From NCBI GenBank assembly GCA_029553955.1, contig JAKPJZ010000159.1:1-46898 (forward strand): a stretch of 46,898 bases of DNA, written 5' to 3'. Source of the stretch: Chloroflexota bacterium (GTDB lineage Bacteria; Chloroflexota; Anaerolineae; SpSt-313). How positions within the stretch are numbered: the first letter of the stretch is position 1; each line of letters begins with the position of its first letter. Positions 32,122 to 40,317 of the stretch are shown in pieces. The notes beneath the pieces were generated by a model. That model saw nothing but the letters and a program-made list of their open reading frames with translations, was not told where the DNA came from and did not search any database. Made by a program: the position numbers and the translations under genes.

Positions 32122-33705
32122 TCACCGCCCCTGCTCGAGCGCCGCCAGCCGCGCCTCGATGCCCGCCATCTGCGCGCGCAGCGCCGCGTTCTCGGCCTGC
32201 AGCGCCTGGTTCTGAGCGTACAGCCCTTGGATGGCCGCCAGAGCTACGCCGTCGGCATCGATGGTGCCGATGCTGGTATCGCTATCGCCCAGGCCAAAGG
32301 CGGCGTAAAAGTCCTGCGCCATGGGCCCCATGTGGCGCACCGAGGCGTCCTCGGCCTTGTAGCTCCAGGTGCTGATGGGCATGGCGGCCAGCCGCGCGAG
32401 GACAGCGTGCACGTCGACCGGCGCCAGGTTCTCCTTGGCGTTGCGGTCCGAGCTGTTCGTCCAGGTGCCGCCACTGGTCAGGTAGGCGCCTGTCGATGTA
32501 TTGAGGAAGTACCCCGATGGGATGCTGGGCGAGCTGGTCGTGCCCAGCCAGATGCCGCCCGAGGCGCGCACGATGAACTGGTTGGCGTCCGTGGAAGAGA
32601 CGGAGTTCAAGACATCGTAATCGCCCCACACAAAAGCGCCGTCGTGGTTGGCGTGGGCGTTCATGCCGGCGGCAAAGCCGCACGTCCCTGCGGCGATGTT
32701 GGCGACGCCCCCTGGGACGGTGGCCGAGGCGCCGGTAGCATAGTTGGCCCAGCCCCCGCCGACGGCGGCGTCTTGTCCGCTCGCCTCATTGCCGGCACCC
32801 CCGGCGACGGTGGCATACTTGCCGCTGGCCGTGTTGCCACCGCCCCCGGCGATGGTGGCATGGCTGCCGCTGGCCGTGTTGGAAACACCCCCGCCGACGG
32901 TGGCGTATGGATGGTCGCCGGTAGATCCGGCGCCGTCTCCGGCCTGGTTCCAGAGCCCGCCGCCCACGGTGCCATAGTCATCGGTGATCAGGTTCGCGTG
33001 GCTGTCCGAGCCGCCGCCGCCGATGGTGGCGCCGAGAACGCCGGCGGTGGCGTTGTTCGCCCAGTGGCCGCCGATGACGTTGGGGCTGGTGGCGTTGGGT
33101 TCCAGGCGCAGGGCGCGGGCGCCGTTCACCCTGAGCTCCAGCGGCTGGCCGTCGCTGGTGCCCAAGAAGTGGCTGCCCGTCGTGCCGGCGTTGCCGCCGA
33201 GCTGCCAGAAGGCGGCGGCATGCTGCCCATCGAGCGCGTCGGCGTTCGTCGCCTGCAGGGCGTAGGGCACGGCGGCGATGCGGCGGTCGGGCGCGAGCTG
33301 CACAAAGCTGCCGGTCGCGCTCTGGCAGAACCAGACGCGCAGGTAGCGCTCGCTGCCGTCGAATACGTCCGCCGTCAGCGCGTTCATGCCGCTGTCGCCC
33401 AGGAGCACGGTGAAGAGGCCGTTGCTGACGGTCAACTCGACAGCGTTGACGGGCTCGCCGCTGGCCGTGCCGTCGTTCGACCAGTAGCTCGTCGTGCCTG
33501 CAGCGTCGACGACGGCGAACTTGAAGTAGCCACTGCCGTTGTGGGGCACGCCGCCGACCGTGACCTGGCCCTGGTAGCTGACGACGGTGGGCGCAGCGGA
33601 GGCGGCCAGTGGCTGTGCCGGCGGGCCGGCGAACACGACCCCAGCGCCAAGCGCGACAAGCAGCGTGACGAGTACGGAGATGGTCAAGGGATGGCGTTTC
33701 AACAT
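32122..33705 (-). CDS. S74-domain fibre protein 2 (YadA-like head, intramolecular chaperone)
   Basis: A 527-residue paralogue of fibre protein 1. Signal peptide 1-26; N-terminal domain (about 38-170) with VVSYQGQVTVGGVPHNGSGY; DALDGQHAAAFWQLGG linker. The YadA-like head is longer (about 240-340) with eight to nine repeats such as TVGGGVSNTASGS and TVAGGAGNEASGQ. The S74 domain starts at SDRNAKENLAPVD (about 415), includes HMGPMAQDF, and is followed by a coiled coil ending LAALEQGR. AAAGGAGG lies three nt upstream of the ATG and a good promoter lies about 130 nt upstream. It shares long nearly identical DNA blocks with the next gene. There is no phage gene in the neighbourhood, so a cell-surface fibre is more likely than a tail fibre. 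Confidence 0.88.
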   Translation of the reverse strand: MLKRHPLTISVLVTLLVALGAGVVFAGPPAQPLAASAAPTVVSYQGQVTVGGVPHNGSGYFKFAVVDAAGTTSYWSNDGTASGEPVNAVELTVSNGLFTVLLGDSGMNALTADVFDGSERYLRVWFCQSATGSFVQLAPDRRIAAVPYALQATNADALDGQHAAAFWQLGGNAGTTGSHFLGTSDGQPLELRVNGARALRLEPNATSPNVIGGHWANNATAGVLGATIGGGGSDSHANLITDDYGTVGGGLWNQAGDGAGSTGDHPYATVGGGVSNTASGSHATIAGGGGNTASGKYATVAGGAGNEASGQDAAVGGGWANYATGASATVPGGVANIAAGTCGFAAGMNAHANHDGAFVWGDYDVLNSVSSTDANQFIVRASGGIWLGTTSSPSIPSGYFLNTSTGAYLTSGGTWTNSSDRNAKENLAPVDVHAVLARLAAMPISTWSYKAEDASVRHMGPMAQDFYAAFGLGDSDTSIGTIDADGVALAAIQGLYAQNQALQAENAALRAQMAGIEARLAALEQGR

Positions 33706-33833
33706 GGGCCTCCTTTGAGCCAGGCCCGGCGCACGTCGCAGTCGCCGGGACGCGCAGACAGGCGATGACGATCCGGTGCGCTACCGCAGATGTGAAGAAG
33801 CAGGAATGAGCGGAAAGCACGCAGTGTGCCGTG

Positions 33834-33862
33834 ATTCTAGGCCACGCTCCGGCGACCGTCAA
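33834..33862 (-). promoter_or_regulatory. Probable promoter of fibre gene 2
   Basis: Read leftward: TTGACG (33862-33857), 17 nt, TAGAAT (33839-33834), 5/6 and 5/6 consensus positions, about 130 nt upstream of the start at 33705. A separate promoter implies that fibre genes 2 and 3 are not a single transcription unit. Confidence 0.55.
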
Positions 33863-33946
33863 ATGCGCCCTCGGGCCTCACCTGCCTGCCAGGCAGCACG
33901 GCGACCCCGTCGACCTCGCTGCGGCCCAAATGGGGATGCAGGTGCC

Positions 33947-33986
33947 GGCAAACCTGACAGGTCTTCGAAGACCTGTCAGGCTTGCC
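33947..33986 (-). terminator. 40-nt near-perfect palindrome directly after fibre gene 3
   Basis: 20-bp arms with a single mismatch, abutting the stop at 33987. Same sequence family as 32082-32121. Confidence 0.65.
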
Positions 33987-35594
33987 TCACCGCCCCTGCT
34001 CCAGCGCCGCCAGCCGCGCCTCGAAATCGGCCATCTGCGCGCGCAACGTTGCGTTCTCGTCTTCGAGCTCGGCGATGCGCGCCGCCTGCTCCTGCGAGCG
34101 CTGGTACAGCCCCTGGATGGCCGCCAGGGCCACGCCGTCGGCATCGATGGTGCCGATGCTGGTATCGCTGTCGCCCAGGCCAAAGGCGGCGTAAAAGTCC
34201 TGCGCCATGGGCCCCATGTGGCGCACCGAGGCGTCCTCGGCCTTGTAGCTCCAGGTGCTGATGGGCATGGCCGCCAGGCGTTGCAGCACCTCCTGCCAAT
34301 CGACTGGCGCCAGGTTCTCCTTGGCGGTGCGGTCCGAGTTGTTCACCCACTGGCCACCGGTGGTCAGATGGGCGCCGGTCGACGTGTTGAGGAAGCGGCC
34401 CTCTGGGATGCTGGGCGGGCTGGTTGTGCCCAGCCAGATGCCGCCACTGGCGCGCACGATGAACTGGTTTGGACCTGTCGAAGAGATGTCGGCATTGGTG
34501 GAATCGGCCCACACAAATGCGCCATCGTGATCGGCGTGGGCTTGCCTGCCGCCAGCAAAGCTGTAGTTGCCTGTGGCTTTGTTGCCGTAGCCCCCGGCGA
34601 CCGTGGAGTAATAGCTCGTGGCAGAGTTGTAGCTGCCCCCGCCGACGGTGGCGTAGGGGCCGCTGGCTTTGTTCTCACTGCCTCCGCCGACGGTGGCGTA
34701 CTCGCCGCCGGCCACATTGCCCACGCCGCCGACTACCGTGCCATAGTCGGCGGTCACGGCGTTGGCATAGGAAGCGCCGTCGATGGTGGCGCCGCCGCCG
34801 GCGATGGTGGCGCCGAGAACGCCGGCGGTGGCGTTGTTCGCCCAGTGGCCGCCGATGACGTTGGGGCTGGTGGCGTTGGGCTCCAGGCGTAGGGCACGGG
34901 CGCCGTTCACCCTGAGCTCCAGCGGCTGGCCGTCGCTGGTGCCCAAGAAGTGGCTGCCCGTCGTGCCGGCGTTGCCGCCGAGCTGCCAGTAGCTGCCATC
35001 GTGGTTGTGGCCGGCGGCGGCAAAATGGGTGGCATGGTGCCCATCCAGCAGGTCGGCGTTGAGGTTGGCCTGGAGCGTGCCATTGGCCTGCACCAGGTCG
35101 GCGAGGTGCTTGCCGTCGAGGGTGTCGGCGTTCGTCGCCTGCAGGGCGTAGGGCACGGCGGCGATGCGGCGGTCGGGCGCGAGCTGCACGAAGCTGCCGG
35201 TCGCGCTCTGGCAGAACCAGACGCGCAGGTAGCGCTCGCTGCCGTCGAATACGTCCGCCGTCAGCGCGTTCATGCCGCTGTCGCCCAGGAGCACGGTGAA
35301 GAGGCCGTTGGTGACGGTGAGGCTGACGGCGGCGCTGGGCTGGCTGCCGTTGGCCGATGTGCCGTCGTTCGACCAGTAGCTCGTCGTGCCTGCAGCGTCG
35401 ACGACGGCGAACTTGAAGTAGCCACTGCCGTTGTGGGGCACGCCGCCGACCGTGACCTGGCCCTGGTAGCTGACGACGGTGGGCGCGCTGCTCGCCCCAA
35501 GCGGCCGTGCCGGCGGGCCGGCCAGCGCGGCGCCGGCGCCGAGCGCGAGCAGCAGCGCGGCCAGTGCGAGGGTGGCCAGTGGGTGACGTTTCAT
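33987..35594 (-). CDS. S74-domain fibre protein 3 (YadA-like head, intramolecular chaperone)
   Basis: A 535-residue paralogue of the two preceding fibre proteins. Signal peptide 1-25; N-terminal domain (about 37-170). The linker is longer than in its paralogues and includes NADLLDGHHATHFAAAGHNH, a motif common in phage and bacterial tail-fibre stalks. YadA-like head repeats (about 273-351) are followed by the S74 domain from SDRTAKENLAPVD (about 416) with HMGPMAQDF, then a coiled coil ending LAALEQGR. AAGGAGG lies 5 nt upstream of the ATG at 35594; the longer frame to 35792 crosses a repeat. Middle parts are almost identical at DNA level to 33040-33480, which suggests recent duplication or gene conversion. 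Confidence 0.88.
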   Translation of the reverse strand: MKRHPLATLALAALLLALGAGAALAGPPARPLGASSAPTVVSYQGQVTVGGVPHNGSGYFKFAVVDAAGTTSYWSNDGTSANGSQPSAAVSLTVTNGLFTVLLGDSGMNALTADVFDGSERYLRVWFCQSATGSFVQLAPDRRIAAVPYALQATNADTLDGKHLADLVQANGTLQANLNADLLDGHHATHFAAAGHNHDGSYWQLGGNAGTTGSHFLGTSDGQPLELRVNGARALRLEPNATSPNVIGGHWANNATAGVLGATIAGGGATIDGASYANAVTADYGTVVGGVGNVAGGEYATVGGGSENKASGPYATVGGGSYNSATSYYSTVAGGYGNKATGNYSFAGGRQAHADHDGAFVWADSTNADISSTGPNQFIVRASGGIWLGTTSPPSIPEGRFLNTSTGAHLTTGGQWVNNSDRTAKENLAPVDWQEVLQRLAAMPISTWSYKAEDASVRHMGPMAQDFYAAFGLGDSDTSIGTIDADGVALAAIQGLYQRSQEQAARIAELEDENATLRAQMADFEARLAALEQGR

Positions 35595-35702
35595 CGCGAC
35601 CTCCTTGGGGCTCGCGCCCACGAGCGTGACCTGACACAGCGATTTCCCTGACGCAGGAGCGATTGGCAACAAATCAGCCATGCGTTCGTTTGTGTGAGGG
35701 GT

Positions 35703-35842
35703 GGGAGACCCCCTACCGTTCCCCCCGCGAGGGGGAATAGGTTGCGCTCGCAGGTGATGCTCCTGGCTTGCCATGCGCAGCGCGACGCCCACCGCAACGT
35801 GAACCTATTCCCCCTCGCGGGGGGAACGGTAGGGGGTCTCCC
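35703..35842. repeat. Inverted repeat with 41-bp perfect arms
   Basis: 35703-35743 and 35802-35842 are exact reverse complements, separated by 58 nt. The arm contains CCCCCTACCGTTCCCCC. It lies upstream of fibre gene 3. No terminal direct repeat is obvious. It may be a small palindromic mobile element. Confidence 0.75.
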
Positions 35843-36022
35843 GCCCGCAGCGCAATGGCGCCATGCGTCGGTTACTATGCCAACTGCACCGAGTTTCTGC
35901 CAGAATGCGCAGCCCAGCCGCTCATCGAGCGGAGAGCAGATCGGTGTTTGCCAATCCGGCGCCGCGTGCGTGGCCCGATTGTGCTCAGGTCGACGTGGTA
36001 GACCGCTGATTGGCAGCTTGCC
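35843..36022. other. Gene-free stretch
   Basis: I see no gene, promoter match or hairpin here; reading frames are short and without ribosome binding sites. Confidence 0.4.
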
Positions 36023-36265
36023 CTACCCGCACCCCCGTCCGGCGTCGCTGCCAGGCAGTCGATGTGCATCGCCGGGGCTGCCCTCTTGCGGCCCGCGCCG
36101 GGCTGCCGCTGCCGTCTCGGCCTCCAGAAAGGCGAACAGCGCCTCCAGGCTGGCAAAGCCGTGGCGCTCCCCGGTGTGCGGGCTCTCCAGCGAGGCCCGC
36201 CAGGCGCTCCCCTCGGCCTGCCAAAGCCGGAGCAGGTAGGATCGATGGTGCCGTCGCTTGTCCAT
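36023..36265 (-). CDS. Small conserved-looking hypothetical protein
   Basis: An 80-residue protein. The first 55 residues (HHRSYLLRLWQAEGSAWR, then ESPHTGERHGFASLEALFAF) look like a compact domain that I remember as a recurrent small protein in Chloroflexota, often near BTAD/LuxR regulators. The C-terminus is Gly/Arg-rich and probably disordered. AGAGGAG lies 9 nt before the ATG. It diverges from the BTAD activator gene at 36641, so a functional link is possible. No function can be stated. Confidence 0.6.
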   Translation of the reverse strand: MDKRRHHRSYLLRLWQAEGSAWRASLESPHTGERHGFASLEALFAFLEAETAAAARRGPQEGSPGDAHRLPGSDAGRGCG

Positions 36266-36371
36266 CAACCGCGCTCCTCTGCGAGTACAGGCAGCATGCC
36301 TTCTAGGGATGATTCTAAGATGCCAGCGTCCTGAGAACGTCCAGAGAACGTGGCCTGGGGCTCCTACTCTG

Positions 36372-36462
36372 TCATTGCGAGGAGGCGCCGCAGCGCCGAC
36401 GAAGCAATCCCCGATTCGCGGGCTGGAGATTGCTTCGTCGGCTGCGGCCTCCTCGCAATGAT
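36372..36462. repeat. TCATTGCGAGGAGG...GCAATGA inverted repeat, full copy
   Basis: Arms 36372-36409 and 36428-36461 are nearly complementary, with a small insertion in the left arm (GCCGCAGCGCCG against GCCGCAGCCG) and an 18-nt loop. Related copies lie at 21142-21180 and 28219-28298. It sits just upstream of the activator promoter. Confidence 0.7.
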
Positions 36463-36491
36463 AAATTGCACAGTTGCGGCCTGGAGTGTTC

Positions 36492-36520
36492 TTGCCTGGT
36501 TTCTGCAGATGATGTACAAT
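36492..36520 (+). promoter_or_regulatory. Probable promoter of the BTAD activator gene
   Basis: TTGCCT (36492-36497), 17 nt, TACAAT (36515-36520), 4/6 and 5/6 consensus positions, giving a leader of about 115 nt. Apart from this and the repeat at 36372-36462, the 36266-36640 gap holds nothing I recognise. Confidence 0.5.
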
Positions 36521-36640
36521 GCGGACGACCTCTGCCCGGTGGCCGACCGCATCGATGATGATGGCTGCGATGGCGGCTGCAGAGCCTTGGCGTGCCCATC
36601 GGGGTCTGTGCGAGCCACTGCCGGGGTCGGAGCTACAGCC

Positions 36641-39600
36641 ATGGCCCATCTGACGCTGTCTCTGCTCGGCCCCTTCCAGGCGTTGCTGGATGGGGAGCCC
36701 ATCTCTGGCTTTACGTCCAACAAGGTGCGCGCGCTCTTGGCCTACCTGGCGGTCGAAGCGACGCGCCCTCACGCCCGCCGGGTGCTGGCGGCGCTCCTCT
36801 GGCCCGACCAGCCCGACTCCGCCGCTCTCTCGGCGCTGCGCCATGCCCTCTCGGACCTGCGCGGCGCCCTCGGCGACCGCGGCGCTTCCGTCCCCCTGCT
36901 GCTGATCGGGCGCGACACGCTCCGCTTCAACGCGGAGGCCGGCTGCCAGCTCGATGTGACCGCCTTTCAACAAAAGCTGTCAGCTATCAGCGATCAACGA
37001 TCGGCCATAGGCCGCCAGCGGTCAGCAGCCACCCGCAAGGCCCCAACCATGGGGGAGCTGCAGTCGGCCGTTGCCCTCTACCGTGGCCCTTTCCTGGAGG
37101 GCTTTTCTCTCGCCGATAGCTCGCCCTTTGAGGGGTGGGCGCTGCTCAAGCGGGAGGAGCTGAGCCAACAGGTGCTGGTGGCCCTGGGCACCCTGGCGGC
37201 GGCTCATGAGGCGCGTGGCGAGTACGAGGAGGCCATCGCCTGCGCCCGCCGCCAGCTCGAACTCGAGCCCTGGCTGGAGGAGGCGCACCGCCAACTGATG
37301 CGGGCGCTGGCGCTGAGCGCCCGGCGCAGCGCAGCCCTGGCCCAGTACGCGGCCTGCCGGCGCACCCTCGCCGAGGGGCTGGGCGTGGAGCCGGTGCCCG
37401 AGACCGTGGCCCTCTTCGAGGCCATCCGCGAGGGCGCGCTGCTCCCCGCGGCTGCGCCCAGTTACGGCCTGCACGCCGGCGACGAGGCGCCGACAGCGGT
37501 CTTTGTGGCCCGCGAACGGGAGCTGGCCCGGCTGGAGCAGCACCTCGCGCTCGCCCTGGCCGGGCAGGCGGGGGTGGCCCTGGTGGCCGGCGAGGCGGGC
37601 AGCGGCAAGACGGCGCTGCTGGCCGAGTTTGCGCGCCGCGCCATGGAGCAGCACGCCGACCTGGTGGTCGCGAGCGGGTCGTGCAACGCCCAGACGGGCC
37701 TGGGTGATCCCTACCTCCCCTTCCGCGATATCCTGGGCATGCTGACCGCCTGCGTGGAGGCCCAGCGGGCGGGGGGCGCCATCTCGGCCGAGCAGGCGCG
37801 CCGCCTGTGGGCCCTGCTGCCGGCCGCCCTGGAGGCGCTGGTGAAGGCCGGGCCCGGCCTGGTCGGCCTGCTGGTGCCGGGCGAGGAGCTGCTGGCCCGC
37901 GCCTATGCCCTTGGCCCGGCGTGGCTCCCTCGCCTCGGCGCGCTGGAGGCATTGCTGCAGCGCCAGGCTGCCGACCCCCCGGGCCTGGAGCAGGCCGACC
38001 TCTACGAGCAGGTCCGCCGGGTGCTGGGGGCGCTGGCGCGGCAGTGCTCGCTGCTGCTCCTGTTCGATGACCTGCAGTGGATCGATGACGGCTCGCTCAG
38101 CCTCCTCTTTCACCTGGCGCGGCGCCTGCCGGCCGGCCGTCTGCTGATCGTGGGCGCGTACCGCCCGGCCGACGTGGCCCACACGCCGGGCGTCGCACGG
38201 CACCCCCTGGCGGCCGTGGTCAACGAGCTGCGGCGCAGCCTGGGCGACATTGTCGTGGACCTCAACGCGGCCGATAGCCGGCGCTTCGTCGATGCCTACC
38301 TGGATAGCCGGCCAAACGACCTGGGCGATGCCTTCCGCACCACCCTCTACCGCCACACCGCCGGCCAGCCCCTCTTCACCGTCGAGCTGCTGAGCGGCAT
38401 GCAGGAGCGGGGCGACCTGCAGCAGGATGAGGTCGGGCGCTGGATAGAGGGGCCGGCCCTGGCGTGGGACCGGCTGCCGCCCCGCGTGGAGGCGGTGATC
38501 GCCGAGCGCATCGGCCGTCTGCCTGTGGCGTGGCAGGCAGCGCTCGTGGCCGCCAGCGTGGAGGGGGAAGAGTTCACCGCCGAGGTGGTGGCGCGCGTGC
38601 AGGGCGTGAGCCAGGAGGAGGCCATCGGATGGCTCAGCGGCCCCCTGGGCAGGGTCCACCACCTGGTGCAGGCCACGAGCCGCGACCGGCTCGTTGGGCA
38701 GCCTCTCTCGCGCTACCGCTTCTGCCACACGCTCTTTCAGCGATACCTGTACAATCGGCTCGATGCGGTGGAGCGTGCCCGGTTGCACCAGGTGGTGGGC
38801 GAGGCCCTGGAGGCGCTGTATGGCCCGCGAGCGGGGGAGGTGGCCATCCAGTTGGGGCGCCACTTTGAGATCGCGGGGCTGCCGGCCAGGGCTATCGGCT
38901 ATTTGCTCCAGGCCGGCCAGCGGGCTGTGCGGCTCTCGGCCTACGAGGCGGCCATCGGGCTCTTCACCCGCGGGCTGGCGCTGCTGGAGGCGCTGCCCGA
39001 GTCGCCCGAGCGCAGCCGGCAAGAGCTCGAGCTCTTCCTGGCCCTGGGCACGCCGCTCATGGCGGGCCGGGGCTGGGGCGCGCCACAGCATGCACAGTCG
39101 GTCGCCCGCGCCTACGCGCTCTGCCGGCAGGCGGGCACCACAGAGCAGTTGTTGCAGGCCATGTTCCTGCTGGCCGACCAGAGCAGGGCGCAGGGTGAGC
39201 ACCGGCGCTCCCTGGAGCTGGGGCACCAGTACCTGCGCCTGGCCACCTCGGCCGGCGAGGCGGCGCACCTGGCGCCGGCCCACTGGACGCTGGGCGAAAC
39301 CCACTTTTTCCTCGGCAGGCCAGGCCGGGCGCGGCACCACCTCGAGCAGGCGCTCGCCCTCTACGATCACCAGATGCACGGTGGCCTGACCGCACTCTGT
39401 GGGCCCGACCTGCAGGCGGCCTGCCGCAGTTGGCTGGCCTGGGAGCTGTGGGTCCTGGGCTACGCCGACCAGGCGCTGGCCCAGGGCCAACTGGCGGTGC
39501 GCCAGGCCCAAGAGCTGGCACAGCCCTTCTCGCTGGCCTTTGCCCTGGCCTTTGGAGGCGCCACCGTTCGCCTCTTGCGGCGCGAGGATGAGGCGGCCCA

Positions 39601-40192
39601 ACCAGCGATCGAGGCGCTGGCCGAACTGGTGGCCCGCGAGGGCCTGGTCGCCATGCAGGTCTGGGCGGCAGTGTTCCAGGGGTGGGAGCAGGCCCGGCAG
39701 GGGCAGCCTGCCACAGGCATTGCTGCGATGCGCCAGGGCGTGGAGGCCTGGCGGGCCGCGGGCGCCGTGACCGGGTCCATCTTCCAGTTGCAGTTGCTGG
39801 CGGAAGCGTGCCGGCGCAGCGGGCGGGCTGCGGAGGGGCTGGGCGCTGTGGACGAGGCTCTGGCCCTGGTGGAGCGGACGGGCGAGCGCTGCTGCGAGGC
39901 CGAGCTGCACCGGCTGCGAGGGGAGCTGTTGGCGCAAGCCCCTGGGGCCGGCCCGGGAGTCGCTCGCGAGGCCAGGGCCTGCTTGCGGCGAGCGATCGAG
40001 GTCGCCAGGCGCCAGGGGGCCCGCGGCTGGGAGCTGCGCGCCACCATGAGCCTGGCGCGCCTGCTCGATAGCCAGGGCCGGCGCGCCGAGGCCCAAGAGA
40101 TGCTCGCCGCCATCTATGGCTGGTTCACCGAAGGGTTCGACACCGCCGACCTGCGTGAGGCCAGGGCATTGCTCGACACACTGCGCTCGTAG
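36641..40192 (+). CDS. BTAD-domain transcriptional activator with AAA ATPase and TPR repeats (SARP/LuxR-large type)
   Basis: An 1183-residue regulator. Residues 1-95 are an OmpR-type winged helix (LTLSLLGPFQALLDGEPI opens it; RVLAALLWPDQP). The bacterial transcriptional activation domain (about 97-265) has QLELEPWLEEAHRQLMRALA and YAACRRTLAEGLGVEP. A STAND/AAA ATPase follows, with Walker A GEAGSGKTALLAEFA (about 315) and Walker B LLLLFDDLQWIDD (about 470). Helical TPR-like repeats fill about 730-1183. A 19-residue stretch in the BTAD domain is read from a dispersed repeat (36974-37030). The ATG at 36641 is chosen because the winged helix begins there and GGAG lies 10 nt upstream; the frame back to 36350 runs through a repeat. 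Such proteins integrate a ligand or partner signal to switch on nearby genes; the adjacent surface-protein genes are candidate targets. Confidence 0.88.
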   Translation: MAHLTLSLLGPFQALLDGEPISGFTSNKVRALLAYLAVEATRPHARRVLAALLWPDQPDSAALSALRHALSDLRGALGDRGASVPLLLIGRDTLRFNAEAGCQLDVTAFQQKLSAISDQRSAIGRQRSAATRKAPTMGELQSAVALYRGPFLEGFSLADSSPFEGWALLKREELSQQVLVALGTLAAAHEARGEYEEAIACARRQLELEPWLEEAHRQLMRALALSARRSAALAQYAACRRTLAEGLGVEPVPETVALFEAIREGALLPAAAPSYGLHAGDEAPTAVFVARERELARLEQHLALALAGQAGVALVAGEAGSGKTALLAEFARRAMEQHADLVVASGSCNAQTGLGDPYLPFRDILGMLTACVEAQRAGGAISAEQARRLWALLPAALEALVKAGPGLVGLLVPGEELLARAYALGPAWLPRLGALEALLQRQAADPPGLEQADLYEQVRRVLGALARQCSLLLLFDDLQWIDDGSLSLLFHLARRLPAGRLLIVGAYRPADVAHTPGVARHPLAAVVNELRRSLGDIVVDLNAADSRRFVDAYLDSRPNDLGDAFRTTLYRHTAGQPLFTVELLSGMQERGDLQQDEVGRWIEGPALAWDRLPPRVEAVIAERIGRLPVAWQAALVAASVEGEEFTAEVVARVQGVSQEEAIGWLSGPLGRVHHLVQATSRDRLVGQPLSRYRFCHTLFQRYLYNRLDAVERARLHQVVGEALEALYGPRAGEVAIQLGRHFEIAGLPARAIGYLLQAGQRAVRLSAYEAAIGLFTRGLALLEALPESPERSRQELELFLALGTPLMAGRGWGAPQHAQSVARAYALCRQAGTTEQLLQAMFLLADQSRAQGEHRRSLELGHQYLRLATSAGEAAHLAPAHWTLGETHFFLGRPGRARHHLEQALALYDHQMHGGLTALCGPDLQAACRSWLAWELWVLGYADQALAQGQLAVRQAQELAQPFSLAFALAFGGATVRLLRREDEAAQPAIEALAELVAREGLVAMQVWAAVFQGWEQARQGQPATGIAAMRQGVEAWRAAGAVTGSIFQLQLLAEACRRSGRAAEGLGAVDEALALVERTGERCCEAELHRLRGELLAQAPGAGPGVAREARACLRRAIEVARRQGARGWELRATMSLARLLDSQGRRAEAQEMLAAIYGWFTEGFDTADLREARALLDTLRS
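36974..37030. repeat. CAGCTATCAGCGATCA-type repeat inside the BTAD coding sequence
   Basis: The DNA reads GCTGTCAGCTATCAGCGATC and continues as degenerate units, encoding LSAISDQRSAIGRQRSA. The same words (CAGCTATCAGCGAACAGC) occur at 2161-2187. The insertion keeps the frame. Confidence 0.6.
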
Positions 40193-40265
40193 TGAGGGAG
40201 AGGGGGTTGGGCGTCAGGGCCAAGCCACAGGCTTGGCCCTGACGCCCAACCCCCTCTCCCTCACT
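40191..40265. terminator. 75-nt palindrome between convergent genes
   Basis: 36-bp perfect arms (40191-40226 and 40230-40265) with loop ACA. It begins within the stop codon of the activator gene and lies 52 nt before the stop of the converging PKD giant. Related to 28338-28415. Confidence 0.7.
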
Positions 40266-40317
40266 GCAAACAGGCGCTCATGTATCGACCACGAACCAGG
40301 GCGAGGAGACCTCGCCC

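Noticed and set aside
26721..35594. Prophage tail-fibre region
   Set aside because: The S74 proteins carry signal peptides and have individual promoters or terminators, and no capsid, tail, lysis or integrase genes are present.
36350..36640. N-terminal extension of the BTAD activator to 36350
   Set aside because: The extension translates a dispersed inverted repeat and the promoter region; the domain starts at 36641.
37022..40096. A 1024-residue leftward frame opposite the BTAD activator
   Set aside because: Composition typical of an antisense shadow in high-GC DNA; the forward frame has complete domains and motifs.
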